The notes: generated from the letters alone by a model not told the origin. Counted from the stretch's first letter, positions 9,463-18,455 are shown. The stretch is DNA of 64,000 bases from Vibrio chagasii (GCF_002954585.1 NZ_MSCI01000002.1:2086089-2150088); one strand, 5' to 3'. Numbers and translations: made by a program.

Positions 9463-9848
9463 ACTAAGATCCCCGCTAGTAGAGACAATACCGCTGTCGC
9501 TGCGAATGCAACCTTAGCGCTCTTCGCGCCAGATTCCAGCTCTTCAAAGTGACCTAAGTCCATAAGAAGGTGACGAATACCACCAGCAATGTGGTAAGCC
9601 AAAGCGGTTAAAATGCCCCACAGAATAAACTTCACGAAGAAACTGTCGACAATGTCGCTAGCTTCCATAAAGCCTACTGGGGATGAGAGGGAAATGGATA
9701 GTAACCAAAGCAAAATTCCAATCGCAACAAAAGTAATCACCCCAGACACACGGTGTAGGATGGAAGCTATTGCAGTGATCGGAAAGTGGATGGTCTGTAA
9801 ATCTAAATTAACAGGTCTTGTCTTTCTTTCTTTCACGGGCTTGCTCAC
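9456..9848 (-). CDS. sdhC: Succinate dehydrogenase cytochrome b556 subunit C
   Basis: SdhC is the larger membrane anchor of complex II. The 130 residues contain the family signature SILHRVSGVI and the haem-ligand region YHIAGGIRHLLMD, with three transmembrane helices. The start is a GTG at 9848 with GGAG five bases upstream (AATGGAGCTGAGTG). It is the first gene of sdhCDAB-sucABCD and is transcribed away from gltA, so its promoter lies in 9849-10265. Confidence 0.96.
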   Translation of the reverse strand: MSKPVKERKTRPVNLDLQTIHFPITAIASILHRVSGVITFVAIGILLWLLSISLSSPVGFMEASDIVDSFFVKFILWGILTALAYHIAGGIRHLLMDLGHFEELESGAKSAKVAFAATAVLSLLAGILVW

Positions 9849-10265
9849 TCAGCTCCATTGAGCATTATGGTCATTAAATAACCTTATGATATTGTTATGG
9901 ACAAAATTTGATCGCAAACCTTCAAAATTTAACATTAACTTAACAAATAACTGAAGTTGAGCCTTAGATAATTGTAAAAAAATTGTTAACGGCACGGTTA
10001 AGATAGACACCTCACATTTCTTCTTAGCCTTGCATTTATAAGCTTTTAACCAAATTTTTCATCGCCACTATACGGCTCGCAACATTCTAATACAATTGAC
10101 GCAACAAATAATGCTACACAGACCAGATTTTTAACGAATTTAATGTGAAAAATACTAACAAGTGCACACAAAGCTGCAGAAAAATTGACTTTCCCACGTA
10201 AGACCAGTAAAAAAATGGCTCATAAACATCCTGGACGGATTAAATAATAAACAAAGGAGATTGTT
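9849..10265. promoter_or_regulatory. Divergent control region sdhC / gltA
   Basis: This 417-base AT-rich gap separates the two oppositely transcribed TCA units and must hold both promoters. A clear ribosome site AAAGGAGA precedes gltA. I could not find a convincing CRP or other operator by eye, and no gene is visible in it. Confidence 0.6.
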
Positions 10266-11555
10266 ATGGCGGATAAGAAAGCTACCCTTCACATTGAAGG
10301 TCAAGCGCCAATCGAGCTGCCGATTACAGAAGGTGTACTAGGTACTCCAGTGATCGATGTTCGTACACTAGGTTCTAATGGTTTTTTCACTTTTGACCCT
10401 GGTTTTCTTGCCACTGCATCTTGTGAGTCTCAAATCACTTTTATTGACGGTGGTAAAGGTATCCTTTTACACCGTGGTTATCCAATTGACCAACTTGCCA
10501 ATAACGCTGATTACTTAGAAGTATGTTACATACTTCTTTACGGTGAAGCCCCATCTCGAGCTGAATACGAAAAGTTCAAGACTACCGTGACACGTCACAC
10601 TATGGTACACGAGCAAATTGCTAGTTTCTTCCACGGCTTCCGTCGTGATGCTCACCCTATGGCTGTAATGTGTGGTGTAGTAGGCGCTCTAGCAGCGTTC
10701 TACCACGACTCACTTGATATCAACAACGATACACACCGTGAAATTGCGGCTTACCGTCTAATTTCAAAAATGCCAACACTGGCAGCAATGTGTTACAAAT
10801 ATTCTATTGGTCAGCCGTTTATCTACCCACGCAACGACCTAAGCTACGCTGAAAACTTCCTACACATGATGTTTGCAAACCCATGTGAAGAGTACGAAGT
10901 AAACCCTATCGTAGCTCGTGCAATGGATAAGATTTTCACCCTACACGCAGACCACGAACAAAACGCTTCTACATCTACAGTACGTTTATCTGGTTCATCT
11001 GGTGCTAACCCGTTTGCTTGTATCGCAGCAGGTATCGCGTCACTTTGGGGCCCAGCTCACGGTGGTGCAAACGAAGCATGTCTACGTATGCTTGAAGAGA
11101 TCGGTAGCGTAGATAACATTGAAGAGTATGTTGCAAAAGCGAAAGACAAAGATGACCCATTCCGTTTGATGGGCTTCGGTCACCGCGTTTACAAGAACTA
11201 CGATCCACGTGCAACAGTAATGCGCGAAGCGTGTCACGAAGTACTTAAAGAGCTAAACATCCAAGATCCACTACTTGACGTAGCAATGGAACTTGAGCGT
11301 ATCGCTCTTTCTGATGAATACTTTGTGTCTAAGAAGCTATACCCGAACGTAGACTTCTACTCAGGTATCATTCTGAAAGCTATCGGCATTCCAGTGTCTA
11401 TGTTTACAGTAATCTTCGCGATGTCTCGTACTATCGGTTGGATTGCACACTGGAACGAAATGCACAGCGACCCAACAAACCGTATCGGTCGTCCACGTCA
11501 GCTATACACTGGTGAAGAGCAACGTGACTTTAAAGCACTTCACGAACGTGAATAA
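10266..11555 (+). CDS. gltA: Citrate synthase (type II, hexameric)
   Basis: GltA condenses oxaloacetate and acetyl-CoA to citrate, the entry step of the TCA cycle. The 429 residues fit the Gram-negative NADH-inhibited type. The active-site histidines are visible in GPAHGGANEA and GFGHRVYKNYDPRA. The conserved LHADHEQNASTSTVR lies upstream and the C-terminal arginine region is NRIGRPRQLYTG. The start has the strong ribosome site AAAGGAGA seven bases upstream. It is a single-gene unit divergent from sdhC and ends in a terminator. Confidence 0.98.
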   Translation: MADKKATLHIEGQAPIELPITEGVLGTPVIDVRTLGSNGFFTFDPGFLATASCESQITFIDGGKGILLHRGYPIDQLANNADYLEVCYILLYGEAPSRAEYEKFKTTVTRHTMVHEQIASFFHGFRRDAHPMAVMCGVVGALAAFYHDSLDINNDTHREIAAYRLISKMPTLAAMCYKYSIGQPFIYPRNDLSYAENFLHMMFANPCEEYEVNPIVARAMDKIFTLHADHEQNASTSTVRLSGSSGANPFACIAAGIASLWGPAHGGANEACLRMLEEIGSVDNIEEYVAKAKDKDDPFRLMGFGHRVYKNYDPRATVMREACHEVLKELNIQDPLLDVAMELERIALSDEYFVSKKLYPNVDFYSGIILKAIGIPVSMFTVIFAMSRTIGWIAHWNEMHSDPTNRIGRPRQLYTGEEQRDFKALHERE

Positions 11556-11575
11556 TTGCGATTAAAGTATATTGT

Positions 11576-11614
11576 TAAAAAGGGTTAATGCTTTCGCATC
11601 AACCCTTTTCTTTT
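11576..11614 (+). terminator. gltA terminator
   Basis: AAAGGGTTAATG and CATCAACCCTTTT form a stem around TTTCG, followed by TTTTCTTTT. A closely similar hairpin follows pgm at 13718-13748. Confidence 0.85.
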
Positions 11615-11630
11615 ATATGCTCGCAACTCC

Positions 11631-11734
11631 GTCGTCCTCAAGAACGAGGAACGAGTGAGTTGGGGATCTCATTCAACGAGTAGACAGCCCAAAGAGATTC
11701 CCTACTCCCTCCTTCGTCAGTCTAGGGAATGACG
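11631..11734. repeat. Dispersed intergenic repeat, copy 1
   Basis: About 104 bases opening with GTCGTCCTCAAGAACGAGGA and closing with CTAGGGAATGACG. The outer ends (CGTC-AT type and ATGACG) are inverted relative to each other, so the unit can fold on itself like a REP or MITE element. It shares GTGAGTTGGGGATCTCATT and CAACGAGTAGA with copy 2. Confidence 0.75.
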
Positions 11735-11802
11735 GATTCGGATATGACCCTTTAACGTTCTGACTCGCGCATGACATCGACGGATACAAATTTATAGCTG
11801 CT

Positions 11803-11896
11803 CGTCATCTTCAAGAACGAGGGACGAGCGAGTCGGGGATCTCATTCAACGAGTAGATTAGTCCAGAGAAATTCCCTACCATTTCCTTGGAATGAC
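11803..11896. repeat. Dispersed intergenic repeat, copy 2
   Basis: Direct repeat of copy 1, about 94 bases, opening CGTCATCTTCAAGAACGAGG and ending CCTTGGAATGAC. It shares the core GGGGATCTCATTCAACGAG and the ATTCCCTAC segment. The middle is diverged, so the copies are old. Confidence 0.75.
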
Positions 11897-11914
11897 TATA
11901 GGAACAAACTATGC

Positions 11915-11996
11915 CGTCATCCCCAAGAGCGAGCGACGAGTGAGTTGGGGATCTCACGAAGCGTATATAGAAACTTACGAAGCTCCTCAAAGGTTT
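11915..11996. repeat. Dispersed intergenic repeat, copy 3 (3' part diverged)
   Basis: Opens CGTCATCCCCAAGAGCGAGC and contains the shared GTGAGTTGGGGATCTCA. After that it departs from copies 1 and 2, and its right boundary is uncertain. The arms TCCCCAA and TTGGGGA can form a hairpin. Confidence 0.6.
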
Positions 11997-12038
11997 AAGG
12001 GACACTCTCTACTCGAACCCCTAATCCCGCACCTATTC

Positions 12039-12797
12039 TTAAACAGGGTTGTCGATATCGATAAACTCGACATCCAAGCCGTGCTCTTTTGCTAACCATT
12101 CACCTAGTGCTTTAACACCGTAGCGCTCTGTGGCATGGTGACCCGCAGCAAAATAATGGATATCTTGCTCACGAGCCGAGTAAGTTGTTCGCTCGGAAAT
12201 TTCGCCAGAGATAAATGCATCAATACCTTGAGAAGCAGCAAGCTCAATGTAGTCTTGACCACCGCCAGTACACCAACCTACTGTTTCAATCATTTTATCG
12301 GCGTTCTCAGGAGCAATGTGTAGCGGCTTTCGATTCAGCACTTGATCAATCTTTGCTGCAAACTCAGCACCAGTCATTGGTGTCTTCAATCTACCGAACA
12401 TAGCGACAGACTGAGGGTGCCCTTCCAAACCACCTTCAACATCGATCTCAAGTAACTCTGCCAATTTTGCGTTGTTACCAAGCTTAGGGTGAATATCAAG
12501 AGGAAGGTGGTAGCCCAATAAATTGATATCGTTTTTGATCAACGTACGAATACGCTTACCTTTCATACCACGAATCGCTTCCTGCTCACCTTTCCAAAAG
12601 AAACCATGGTGAACTAACAAAGCGTCAGCCTTTAGCTCAACCGCTTTATTGATCAAAGCTTGTGAAGCCGTCACACCAGTAACGATGCGCTTTATCTCAG
12701 CAGTACCTTCTACTTGAAGACCATTTGGGCAGTAATCTTTAATCTGCTGTGGCTGCAGTTTTTCGTTAAGTAGCTTTTCTAATTGTAAGTTATTCAT
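12039..12797 (-). CDS. Nif3-like dinuclear metal-centre protein (DUF34, YbgI type)
   Basis: This is a 252-residue member of the Nif3/DUF34 family, close in length to E. coli YbgI (247). Metal-binding residues typical of the family are visible in LLVHHGFFWKG, GYHLPLDIHP and the C-terminal AAGHHATERYGVK. Databases often label the family GTP cyclohydrolase I type 2 by an early guess, but its cellular role is not settled. It is probably cytosolic and metal-dependent. It stands alone, head-to-head with the DUF1853 gene and separated from gltA by repeats. Confidence 0.93.
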   Translation of the reverse strand: MNNLQLEKLLNEKLQPQQIKDYCPNGLQVEGTAEIKRIVTGVTASQALINKAVELKADALLVHHGFFWKGEQEAIRGMKGKRIRTLIKNDINLLGYHLPLDIHPKLGNNAKLAELLEIDVEGGLEGHPQSVAMFGRLKTPMTGAEFAAKIDQVLNRKPLHIAPENADKMIETVGWCTGGGQDYIELAASQGIDAFISGEISERTTYSAREQDIHYFAAGHHATERYGVKALGEWLAKEHGLDVEFIDIDNPV

Positions 12798-12913
12798 TTT
12801 TATTTCCAGCTTACCTTTATAATAACGTCGTTATATCAATTTACGGGTAGAATGTCGAAAGCCCTTCCATTCTGTTACCTAGAGAACAGATGACTGAAGT
12901 TTACGAGGAACCG

Positions 12914-13672
12914 ATGACCGAACTGCAACGCTTTTACCAATGGGTGATTAGCTCGCCACCGCTACTAAAAATCAAACCGCCAATTTCTGATCTCACTGTG
13001 TTCTCAAACCACCAAAAGCTCGACGATGCACATACTTATGATGGAAACCCTAGATTAGGCTTCCTCTACCAACACCTATGTGAACAAGTCATCACCACTT
13101 CGGATAATTATTCGATTAAGCACGATGAGATCCAGATTAATGTTGAGGGACGAACACTCGGGGCAATCGACTTTATCCTAGAAGAAACAAGCAACCAAAA
13201 ATTAGAACACTGGGAAGTGGCAATTAAGTTTTACCTCCTTCACGAGCAAACATGGTTTGGTCCAAATTCTCATGACCAATTAGATAAGAAGCTCGATAGA
13301 ATGCTCAGCCACCAGCTTGGTATGTCATCTTCAGTCGCCTTTGTTGAGCAGTACCCGGAGATCGATGTCGACTCAAAACATCTGTTGATGCAAGGTCGCC
13401 TCTATACCAACCCATTTCTAGAACAAAACGTACCTACGGAGTGTTTGGGATACGACATTAACCCAAGCCAGGTAAACGGATTTTGGTGCTATCAAAATCA
13501 GGCTCACCGGATCACCGAAACACTCTATCCTCTAAGCAAAGAGCAATGGGCCGCAGGAACGGATGATTTCAGCGGTGAACCTATCACCGAATTTGGTGAC
13601 CGCTTTGTTCACGGGCAAACTAAGTCTGGTCAATTCTGGTTTGTGATGCCACAAAGTTGGCCACATGGTTAG
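12914..13672 (+). CDS. DUF1853 family protein
   Basis: A 252-residue soluble protein with no signal or membrane segment, which I recognise as the DUF1853 family; function unknown. Visible family-like traits are LGFLYQHLCEQ near the N-terminus, a central acidic/aromatic core with WEVAIKFYLL and WFGPNSHDQLDKKLDRML, and a C-terminal QFWFVMPQSWP. The central pattern resembles a nuclease-like fold (E followed by E-x-K), but that is only a thought. The start at 12914 is preferred over an ATG 24 bases upstream because GAGGA sits just before it. It is head-to-head with the Nif3 gene. Confidence 0.82.
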   Translation: MTELQRFYQWVISSPPLLKIKPPISDLTVFSNHQKLDDAHTYDGNPRLGFLYQHLCEQVITTSDNYSIKHDEIQINVEGRTLGAIDFILEETSNQKLEHWEVAIKFYLLHEQTWFGPNSHDQLDKKLDRMLSHQLGMSSSVAFVEQYPEIDVDSKHLLMQGRLYTNPFLEQNVPTECLGYDINPSQVNGFWCYQNQAHRITETLYPLSKEQWAAGTDDFSGEPITEFGDRFVHGQTKSGQFWFVMPQSWPHG

Positions 13673-13716
13673 ACGCTCTAGTTTACCCTTCTTTTCTTAT
13701 TCACAATCCGACTAAG

Positions 13717-13749
13717 TAAAAAGGGCTGATGCTTTCACATCAACCCTTC
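13717..13749 (-). terminator. pgm terminator
   Basis: AAGGGCTGATG and CATCAACCCTT form a stem around CTTTCA. On the minus strand it is followed by TTTTTACTT. It also lies at the end of the convergent DUF1853 gene. Confidence 0.83.
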
Positions 13750-13785
13750 CACTATTTGCTTTATAACTCTATGAATCGTATTCGA

Positions 13786-15432
13786 TTATAGACCTGCAGC
13801 AGCAAATACTTGGTTAACAATCTCTTGAGCTTCTGCTTCAATCGCTTTTAGGTGTTCTTCACCTTTAAAGCTCTCACAGTAGATTTTGTAGATGTCTTCC
13901 GTACCAGATGGGCGAGCAGCAAACCAACCGTTCTCAGTGGTCACTTTAAGACCACCGATTGCTGCACCATTACCTGGAGCATGCGTCAAGCGAGCAGTAA
14001 TCGCATCACCGGCAAGTGTTTCAGCAGATACCATCTCTGGAGATAGCTTTTTAAGCACATCTTTTTGTGCACCATTTGCTACCGCTTGAATACGGTTGTA
14101 CTTAGATTCGCCGTGCTTAGCAGCTAGCTCTTCGTAGTACTCTTGTGGATTCTTACCAGTTACCGCAGTGATCTCTGCCGCCAATAGGCAAAGAATTAGG
14201 CCATCTTTATCTGTTGACCAAGGCGTACCATCTTTGCGTAAGAAAGAAGCACCCGCACTCTCTTCACCACCGAAGCCAAACTGACCGTTGTATAGGCCAT
14301 CAACGAACCATTTGAACCCAACTGGTACTTCACAAAGTTCGCGACCTAAGTCTGCTACAACACGGTCGATCAATGCACTTGATACCAAAGTTTTACCAAC
14401 TGCAACATCTTCACCCCAACCTTCACGGTGACGGTATAGGTAGTCGATACAAACCGCTAGGAAGTGGTTAGGGTTCATTAGGCCTTTAGGCGTAACAATG
14501 CCGTGACGATCGTAATCAGGGTCGTTACCAAACGCTAGTGCGTACTCATCTTTAAGCGCAAGCAAGCCTGCCATTGCGTATGGCGAAGAACAGTCCATAC
14601 GAACCACGCCATCTTTATCTAGAGACATGAATTGGAAAGAAGGGTCAACCGCTTCACTTACCAAAGTAAGGTCTAAGTTGTACGCTTTACCAATTTGACG
14701 CCAGTAATCGATGCCGCTTCCGCCCAGAGGATCAACACCAATTTTGATGTTCGCTTTCTGGATAGCTTCCATATCAACAACGTTAACTAAATCAGCAACG
14801 TATGGAGCAACTAGGTCGACTTCTTTCACTAATTCAGACTGTTTAGCCTGTGCAATAGGTGTACGTTTAACGCCTTGCATTTGCTCAGAAATAATAACGT
14901 TCGCACGATCTTCAATAGCTTGCGTTAGTTCCGCTTCAGCAGGGCCACCGTGTGTCGGGTTGTATTTGATACCGCCGTCTTGAGGTGGGTTGTGTGAAGG
15001 TGTGATAACAATGCCGTCGGCTTTTTTGTCATTCACTAGGTTGTGCGTAAGAATCGCGTGCGAGATACCAGGTGTTGGAGTGAAGCCATTGTTTTCTTGA
15101 ATAATAACTTCAACACCGTTCGCTACAAGTACTTCAATTACCGTAGAAAACGCAGGTTCAGATAGTGCGTGCGTATCTTTACCCAAGAAAAGTGGACCTG
15201 TTGTACCTTGCTCAGCACGCACTTCAGCCACTGCTTGTGCAATCGCTAGAATGTGGTTTTCGTTAAATGTTGATTTGTCAGCAGTACCACGGTGACCTGA
15301 AGTACCGAACAGTACTTTGTGATCTGGGTTAGTCGCATCCGGTTGCTGTAAGAAATAGTTAGCCACTAAAGCCGGAATATTATGAAGATCTTCCTGCTGA
15401 GCTTTTTGCCCAGCACGAGGGTGCATAGCCAT
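13786..15432 (-). CDS. pgm: Phosphoglucomutase (alpha-D-glucose phosphate-specific)
   Basis: Pgm interconverts glucose 1-phosphate and glucose 6-phosphate. The 548 residues match E. coli Pgm (546). The phosphoserine loop TPSHNPPQDGGIKYN lies near residue 146. The metal-binding loop is GNDPDYDRHGI, the sugar-binding loop is GGEESAGASF, and the C-terminal phosphate-binding loop is RPSGTEDIYKIY. It follows seqA in the same direction as in enterobacteria, but a strong terminator lies between them, so it may also have its own promoter. Confidence 0.97.
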   Translation of the reverse strand: MAMHPRAGQKAQQEDLHNIPALVANYFLQQPDATNPDHKVLFGTSGHRGTADKSTFNENHILAIAQAVAEVRAEQGTTGPLFLGKDTHALSEPAFSTVIEVLVANGVEVIIQENNGFTPTPGISHAILTHNLVNDKKADGIVITPSHNPPQDGGIKYNPTHGGPAEAELTQAIEDRANVIISEQMQGVKRTPIAQAKQSELVKEVDLVAPYVADLVNVVDMEAIQKANIKIGVDPLGGSGIDYWRQIGKAYNLDLTLVSEAVDPSFQFMSLDKDGVVRMDCSSPYAMAGLLALKDEYALAFGNDPDYDRHGIVTPKGLMNPNHFLAVCIDYLYRHREGWGEDVAVGKTLVSSALIDRVVADLGRELCEVPVGFKWFVDGLYNGQFGFGGEESAGASFLRKDGTPWSTDKDGLILCLLAAEITAVTGKNPQEYYEELAAKHGESKYNRIQAVANGAQKDVLKKLSPEMVSAETLAGDAITARLTHAPGNGAAIGGLKVTTENGWFAARPSGTEDIYKIYCESFKGEEHLKAIEAEAQEIVNQVFAAAGL

Positions 15433-15463
15433 TTTTCGACATCCTTATATATAAAATTTAAAA

Positions 15464-15510
15464 ACAAAAAAACCTCATAATATCTTCTTATCCATGGATA
15501 TTATGAGGTT
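15464..15510 (-). terminator. seqA terminator
   Basis: A perfect 14-bp stem (AACCTCATAATATC with GATATTATGAGGTT) around a 12-base loop, followed on the minus strand by TTTTTTTG. It separates seqA from pgm. Confidence 0.9.
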
Positions 15511-15524
15511 TAAATCAGATTTCG

Positions 15525-16064
15525 TTAAATTGAACCTGTTACTTTTTCGATCAATTCTGCTTGGAAATTCATGCGGCTCATAAGCTGCTCAACCATCTGT
15601 CTTTTACGGCTAGTATTATTATTTGTAATAACCCAAAAAGGACTTTGTGGAATGGCTTTAGGCTTAGTCGTGTTGCCATTTGCTAACAACGTCGCTTCGT
15701 TATCTGCAAAGTAAACACGCTTACGGCCTTTTACTTGAGTTGCTTCTGAAAAGCTTTCAGGGTCGATTTTGTGCAGTGTTGATAACACCAACATGAAACG
15801 ATCAATGGCTTTCTTTAGTGACGCAAACTCATCTGATATTAGTAGTGAGCGCATTTCTTTAACGCCATCGAACTTCTCTGGAGTAAAGCCTACCTCTTTG
15901 CTAACAACGATACCTTTCGGCTCTACGATCTCTTCGATCGGAGCCATGCCTTGGCTATCCACCTGTAACAAGCGGCGCAGAATATCTGAAGCGCTTTCGC
16001 CAATACGTTCTGTCTGACCCGCAATAAAACGGTATAGGTCCTCATCAACCTCAATTGTTTTCAT
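15525..16064 (-). CDS. seqA: Replication initiation negative modulator SeqA
   Basis: SeqA binds hemimethylated GATC sites, sequesters newly replicated origins and helps organise the fork. The 179 residues match E. coli (181). The N-terminal multimerisation domain is MKTIEVDEDLYRFIAGQTE, a flexible linker follows, and the C-terminal DNA-binding domain includes RKRVYFADNEATLL and TSRKRQMVEQLM, whose Asn/Arg residues contact the methylated site. It is divergent from ybfF, as in E. coli. Confidence 0.96.
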   Translation of the reverse strand: MKTIEVDEDLYRFIAGQTERIGESASDILRRLLQVDSQGMAPIEEIVEPKGIVVSKEVGFTPEKFDGVKEMRSLLISDEFASLKKAIDRFMLVLSTLHKIDPESFSEATQVKGRKRVYFADNEATLLANGNTTKPKAIPQSPFWVITNNNTSRKRQMVEQLMSRMNFQAELIEKVTGSI

Positions 16065-16157
16065 TCGCTTTTCACAATCTCAATGTTTAAACTCAGGGGG
16101 ATTATAGCGAGATCCGCGCGGATACTCTACGTCAAACCCACCATGAATAAGATAAAA

Positions 16158-16919
16158 ATGTCAGTACAGCTCAACTATAAAATCGAAGGTGAGGGTCACA
16201 CCATAGTTTTGATCCATGGATTATTCGGTAATCTGGACAACCTAGGCTTGCTGGCCAGGGATCTAAAAGTCGATCATCAGGTACTGAGTATCGATCTTCG
16301 TAACCACGGACAATCCTTCCACAGTGAAACTCATAATTACCAAGCGATGGCACAAGATGTCGCTCAGCTGTTGAAAGATCTCGAGCTGAATGATGTTACT
16401 GTCATTGGTCACTCGATGGGCGGCAAAGTTGCAATGGCGCTTACCCAACATATAGAGCTGCGCAAACTGATTGTATTGGACATGGCACCGGTCGCTTACA
16501 CCCAAAGCCGCCACGACAACGTATTCGCCGGCCTACAAGCTGTCATTGAAGAAAAGCCAGTATCTCGTACCGAAGCTCTTAAAGTACTCGCCAAACATAT
16601 CGAAATAGACGGTGTTCGCCAGTTCTTAACAAAATCACTGTTTAAGTCAGAAAAAGGCATTATGGAGTGGCGCTTTAACGTCGCATCACTGCTCGCCAAC
16701 TATGCACACATCATTGGTTGGGAACCGATCGACAAAACTTCAGTCAAAACCTTGCTAATAAAAGGTGGGGATTCTGACTACCTCACGGCTGAGCACCAAA
16801 CTGCGGTCCAACAGCAATTTTCTAACGCAAAGGCTCACGTCATTGCGAATACGGGCCACTGGCTACACGCAGAAAAGCCAGCTGAAGTACTGAGAGCAAT
16901 TCGAAAATTCATCGCTTAA
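16158..16919 (+). CDS. ybfF: Alpha/beta-fold esterase YbfF
   Basis: YbfF is a small acyl-CoA/carboxyl-ester hydrolase of the alpha/beta-hydrolase fold. The oxyanion region is LIHGLFGNLDNLG. The nucleophile serine sits in VIGHSMGGKVAM, and the C-terminal histidine is in ANTGHWLHAEKP. The start at 16158 (MSVQLNYKI, 253 residues) is chosen over upstream ATGs because it matches the known start and length (254 in E. coli); the upstream extension is basic and unlike the family. It is divergent from seqA. Confidence 0.92.
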   Translation: MSVQLNYKIEGEGHTIVLIHGLFGNLDNLGLLARDLKVDHQVLSIDLRNHGQSFHSETHNYQAMAQDVAQLLKDLELNDVTVIGHSMGGKVAMALTQHIELRKLIVLDMAPVAYTQSRHDNVFAGLQAVIEEKPVSRTEALKVLAKHIEIDGVRQFLTKSLFKSEKGIMEWRFNVASLLANYAHIIGWEPIDKTSVKTLLIKGGDSDYLTAEHQTAVQQQFSNAKAHVIANTGHWLHAEKPAEVLRAIRKFIA

Positions 16920-17027
16920 GTGCGCTTTTTCATGCAGATAAATGAGAGCTGAGTAATCACTGCACATTAACTTTATCTCGCAACAGTGATATAGTGCGCC
17001 CAAGCAAAATTGGTATATAAGGTTCCC

Positions 17028-17246
17028 ATGCTTTACGACTACATGAACATCATTGAATCTGTTGGTTTAGATCTCCTATTTGCCGCGATTTTCTTTTTGA
17101 TCGGTATGGCTATTAAGGACGTTCTCAAGCAAGGAAATGTTCCTCCATTTGGTCGTCGCATTGTGTGGTTAGTACTTTTCCTTGGCTGTGCAGGTTTTAT
17201 CGCCAAAGGGATAATCCAACTAAGCTGGGAAGGAACCGGGATCTAA
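17028..17246 (+). CDS. DUF2788 family small membrane protein
   Basis: A 72-residue protein with two transmembrane helices (about residues 11-30 and 45-66) joined by a short basic loop containing KQGNVPPFGRR. It fits the DUF2788 family, common in Vibrio and relatives and of unknown function. The ATG at 17028 has AAGG six bases upstream; a longer frame would need a TTG start. It lies between ybfF and fldA in the same direction. Confidence 0.85.
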   Translation: MLYDYMNIIESVGLDLLFAAIFFLIGMAIKDVLKQGNVPPFGRRIVWLVLFLGCAGFIAKGIIQLSWEGTGI

Positions 17247-17304
17247 CGATTCCCCTCCGAACTTTATTACACCGACAACAGACAAAATGAAAGGTAATGA
17301 TTCT

Positions 17305-17838
17305 ATGGCAAGTGTAGGTCTCTTCTTTGGTAGCGATACAGGTAACACTGAAGCTGTTGCTAAGATGATTCAAAAGCAATTGAGCAAACAGCTCGTTCAC
17401 GTTCAAGACATTGCAAAAAGCAGCAAAGAAGATATCGATAACTTCGATCTACTGCTGCTTGGTATCCCTACGTGGTACTACGGCGAAGCACAATGTGATT
17501 GGGATGATTTCTTCCCAGAGCTAGAAGCTATTGATTTCTCAACTAAGCTTGTTGCTATCTTTGGTTGTGGTGACCAAGAAGATTACGCAGAATACTTCTG
17601 TGATGCTATGGGTACTATCCGTGACATCGTTGAAGCAAAAGGCGGTACTATCCTAGGTTACACTTCTACTGAAGGCTACGAGTTCGAAGCATCGAAAGGT
17701 CTAGTTGAAGGCGATGACAGCCAATTCGTTGGTCTATGTATCGATGAAGACCGTCAACCAGAGCTAACTGATGAGCGTGTATCTAACTGGGTTAAACAAA
17801 TCCACGAAGAGATGTGCCTAGCAGAGCTTGAAGACTAG
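17305..17838 (+). CDS. fldA: Flavodoxin FldA
   Basis: FldA is a long-chain FMN flavodoxin that carries low-potential electrons to partners such as MetH activation and radical enzymes. The 177 residues include the phosphate-binding loop GSDTGNTEAVAK near the N-terminus. The aromatic flavin loop is PTWYYGEAQCDWDDF, and the second loop is CGDQEDYAEYFCDAMG. The start at 17305 has AAAGG upstream; an ATG 18 bases earlier overlaps that ribosome site. It is followed by a terminator and lies near fur, as in enterobacteria. Confidence 0.97.
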   Translation: MASVGLFFGSDTGNTEAVAKMIQKQLSKQLVHVQDIAKSSKEDIDNFDLLLLGIPTWYYGEAQCDWDDFFPELEAIDFSTKLVAIFGCGDQEDYAEYFCDAMGTIRDIVEAKGGTILGYTSTEGYEFEASKGLVEGDDSQFVGLCIDEDRQPELTDERVSNWVKQIHEEMCLAELED

Positions 17839-17887
17839 TTCTCTAGCAGTTGCCCATTGTTACAACTAGTGACAACTCTCTAGATAT

Positions 17888-17917
17888 GAAAAAACCTCCT
17901 AATTGGAGGTTTTTTTC
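17888..17917. terminator. Bidirectional terminator, fldA / DUF4442 gene
   Basis: AAAAAACCTCC and GGAGGTTTTTTT flank the loop TAATT. Both strands have a T run, so it serves both convergent genes. Confidence 0.9.
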
Positions 17918-17948
17918 TATTTGTCTATGTAAGATCTGTTTGTCTAAA

Positions 17949-18455
17949 TTAGCACTCTGCTTCCAGTGCTTCGTCATCATCTCTGAATTGTGGCTTCTTT
18001 CTGACATACAGCGTACGCTGAATTTCTGAGACCACATTACCCTGTTTATCTTTGACATAGATAATAAACTCGGGAAAACACTTCTCACCAAGTTGAGTCT
18101 GACGGTAAATCTCATCAAGCTGACCTTGGCTTATTTCAAAGTCTGCATACAGATCTGACTGACCAGGTTTGATGAAGTTAATGCTCGCCTCTTTATCCCA
18201 CACATAATACCTTTCACCTAAAATTCCCATTAACATCAATGAGTAAACAGGATCCGTGAGGGAAAATATGCTACCGCCATACTGAGTACGATTGGCATTT
18301 TTGTTCCACCAGCGCAACTTAAGCACTGTTTTTACTACCCTAAAATCCGAACTAATATGGGCTATCTTTATCCCCGCTCCCCAAAATGGAGGCCAGATAT
18401 TAAGAGCGAATTTTACGATGTTTGGTTTGTATATTTTTGCAAGTTGCTTATTCAT
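17949..18455 (-). CDS. DUF4442 family hotdog-fold protein (putative thioesterase)
   Basis: A 168-residue protein resembling DUF4442, a hotdog-fold group related to acyl-CoA thioesterases (PaaI/YiiD-like). Visible traits are PPFWGAGIKIAHISSDFR, then LRWWNKNANRTQYGGSIFS, the central helix stretch, and a beta-rich second half ending in basic residues. The NRTQYGGS region is where hotdog enzymes place substrate-binding residues. No signal or membrane segment. It converges on fldA and is divergent from fur. Enzyme activity is inferred from family only. Confidence 0.78.
   Translation of the reverse strand: MNKQLAKIYKPNIVKFALNIWPPFWGAGIKIAHISSDFRVVKTVLKLRWWNKNANRTQYGGSIFSLTDPVYSLMLMGILGERYYVWDKEASINFIKPGQSDLYADFEISQGQLDEIYRQTQLGEKCFPEFIIYVKDKQGNVVSEIQRTLYVRKKPQFRDDDEALEAEC

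Noticed and set aside
11811..12095. Two short reading frames over the intergenic repeats
   Set aside because: They follow the repeat sequence, lack ribosome sites and known motifs, and one runs into the end of the Nif3 gene.
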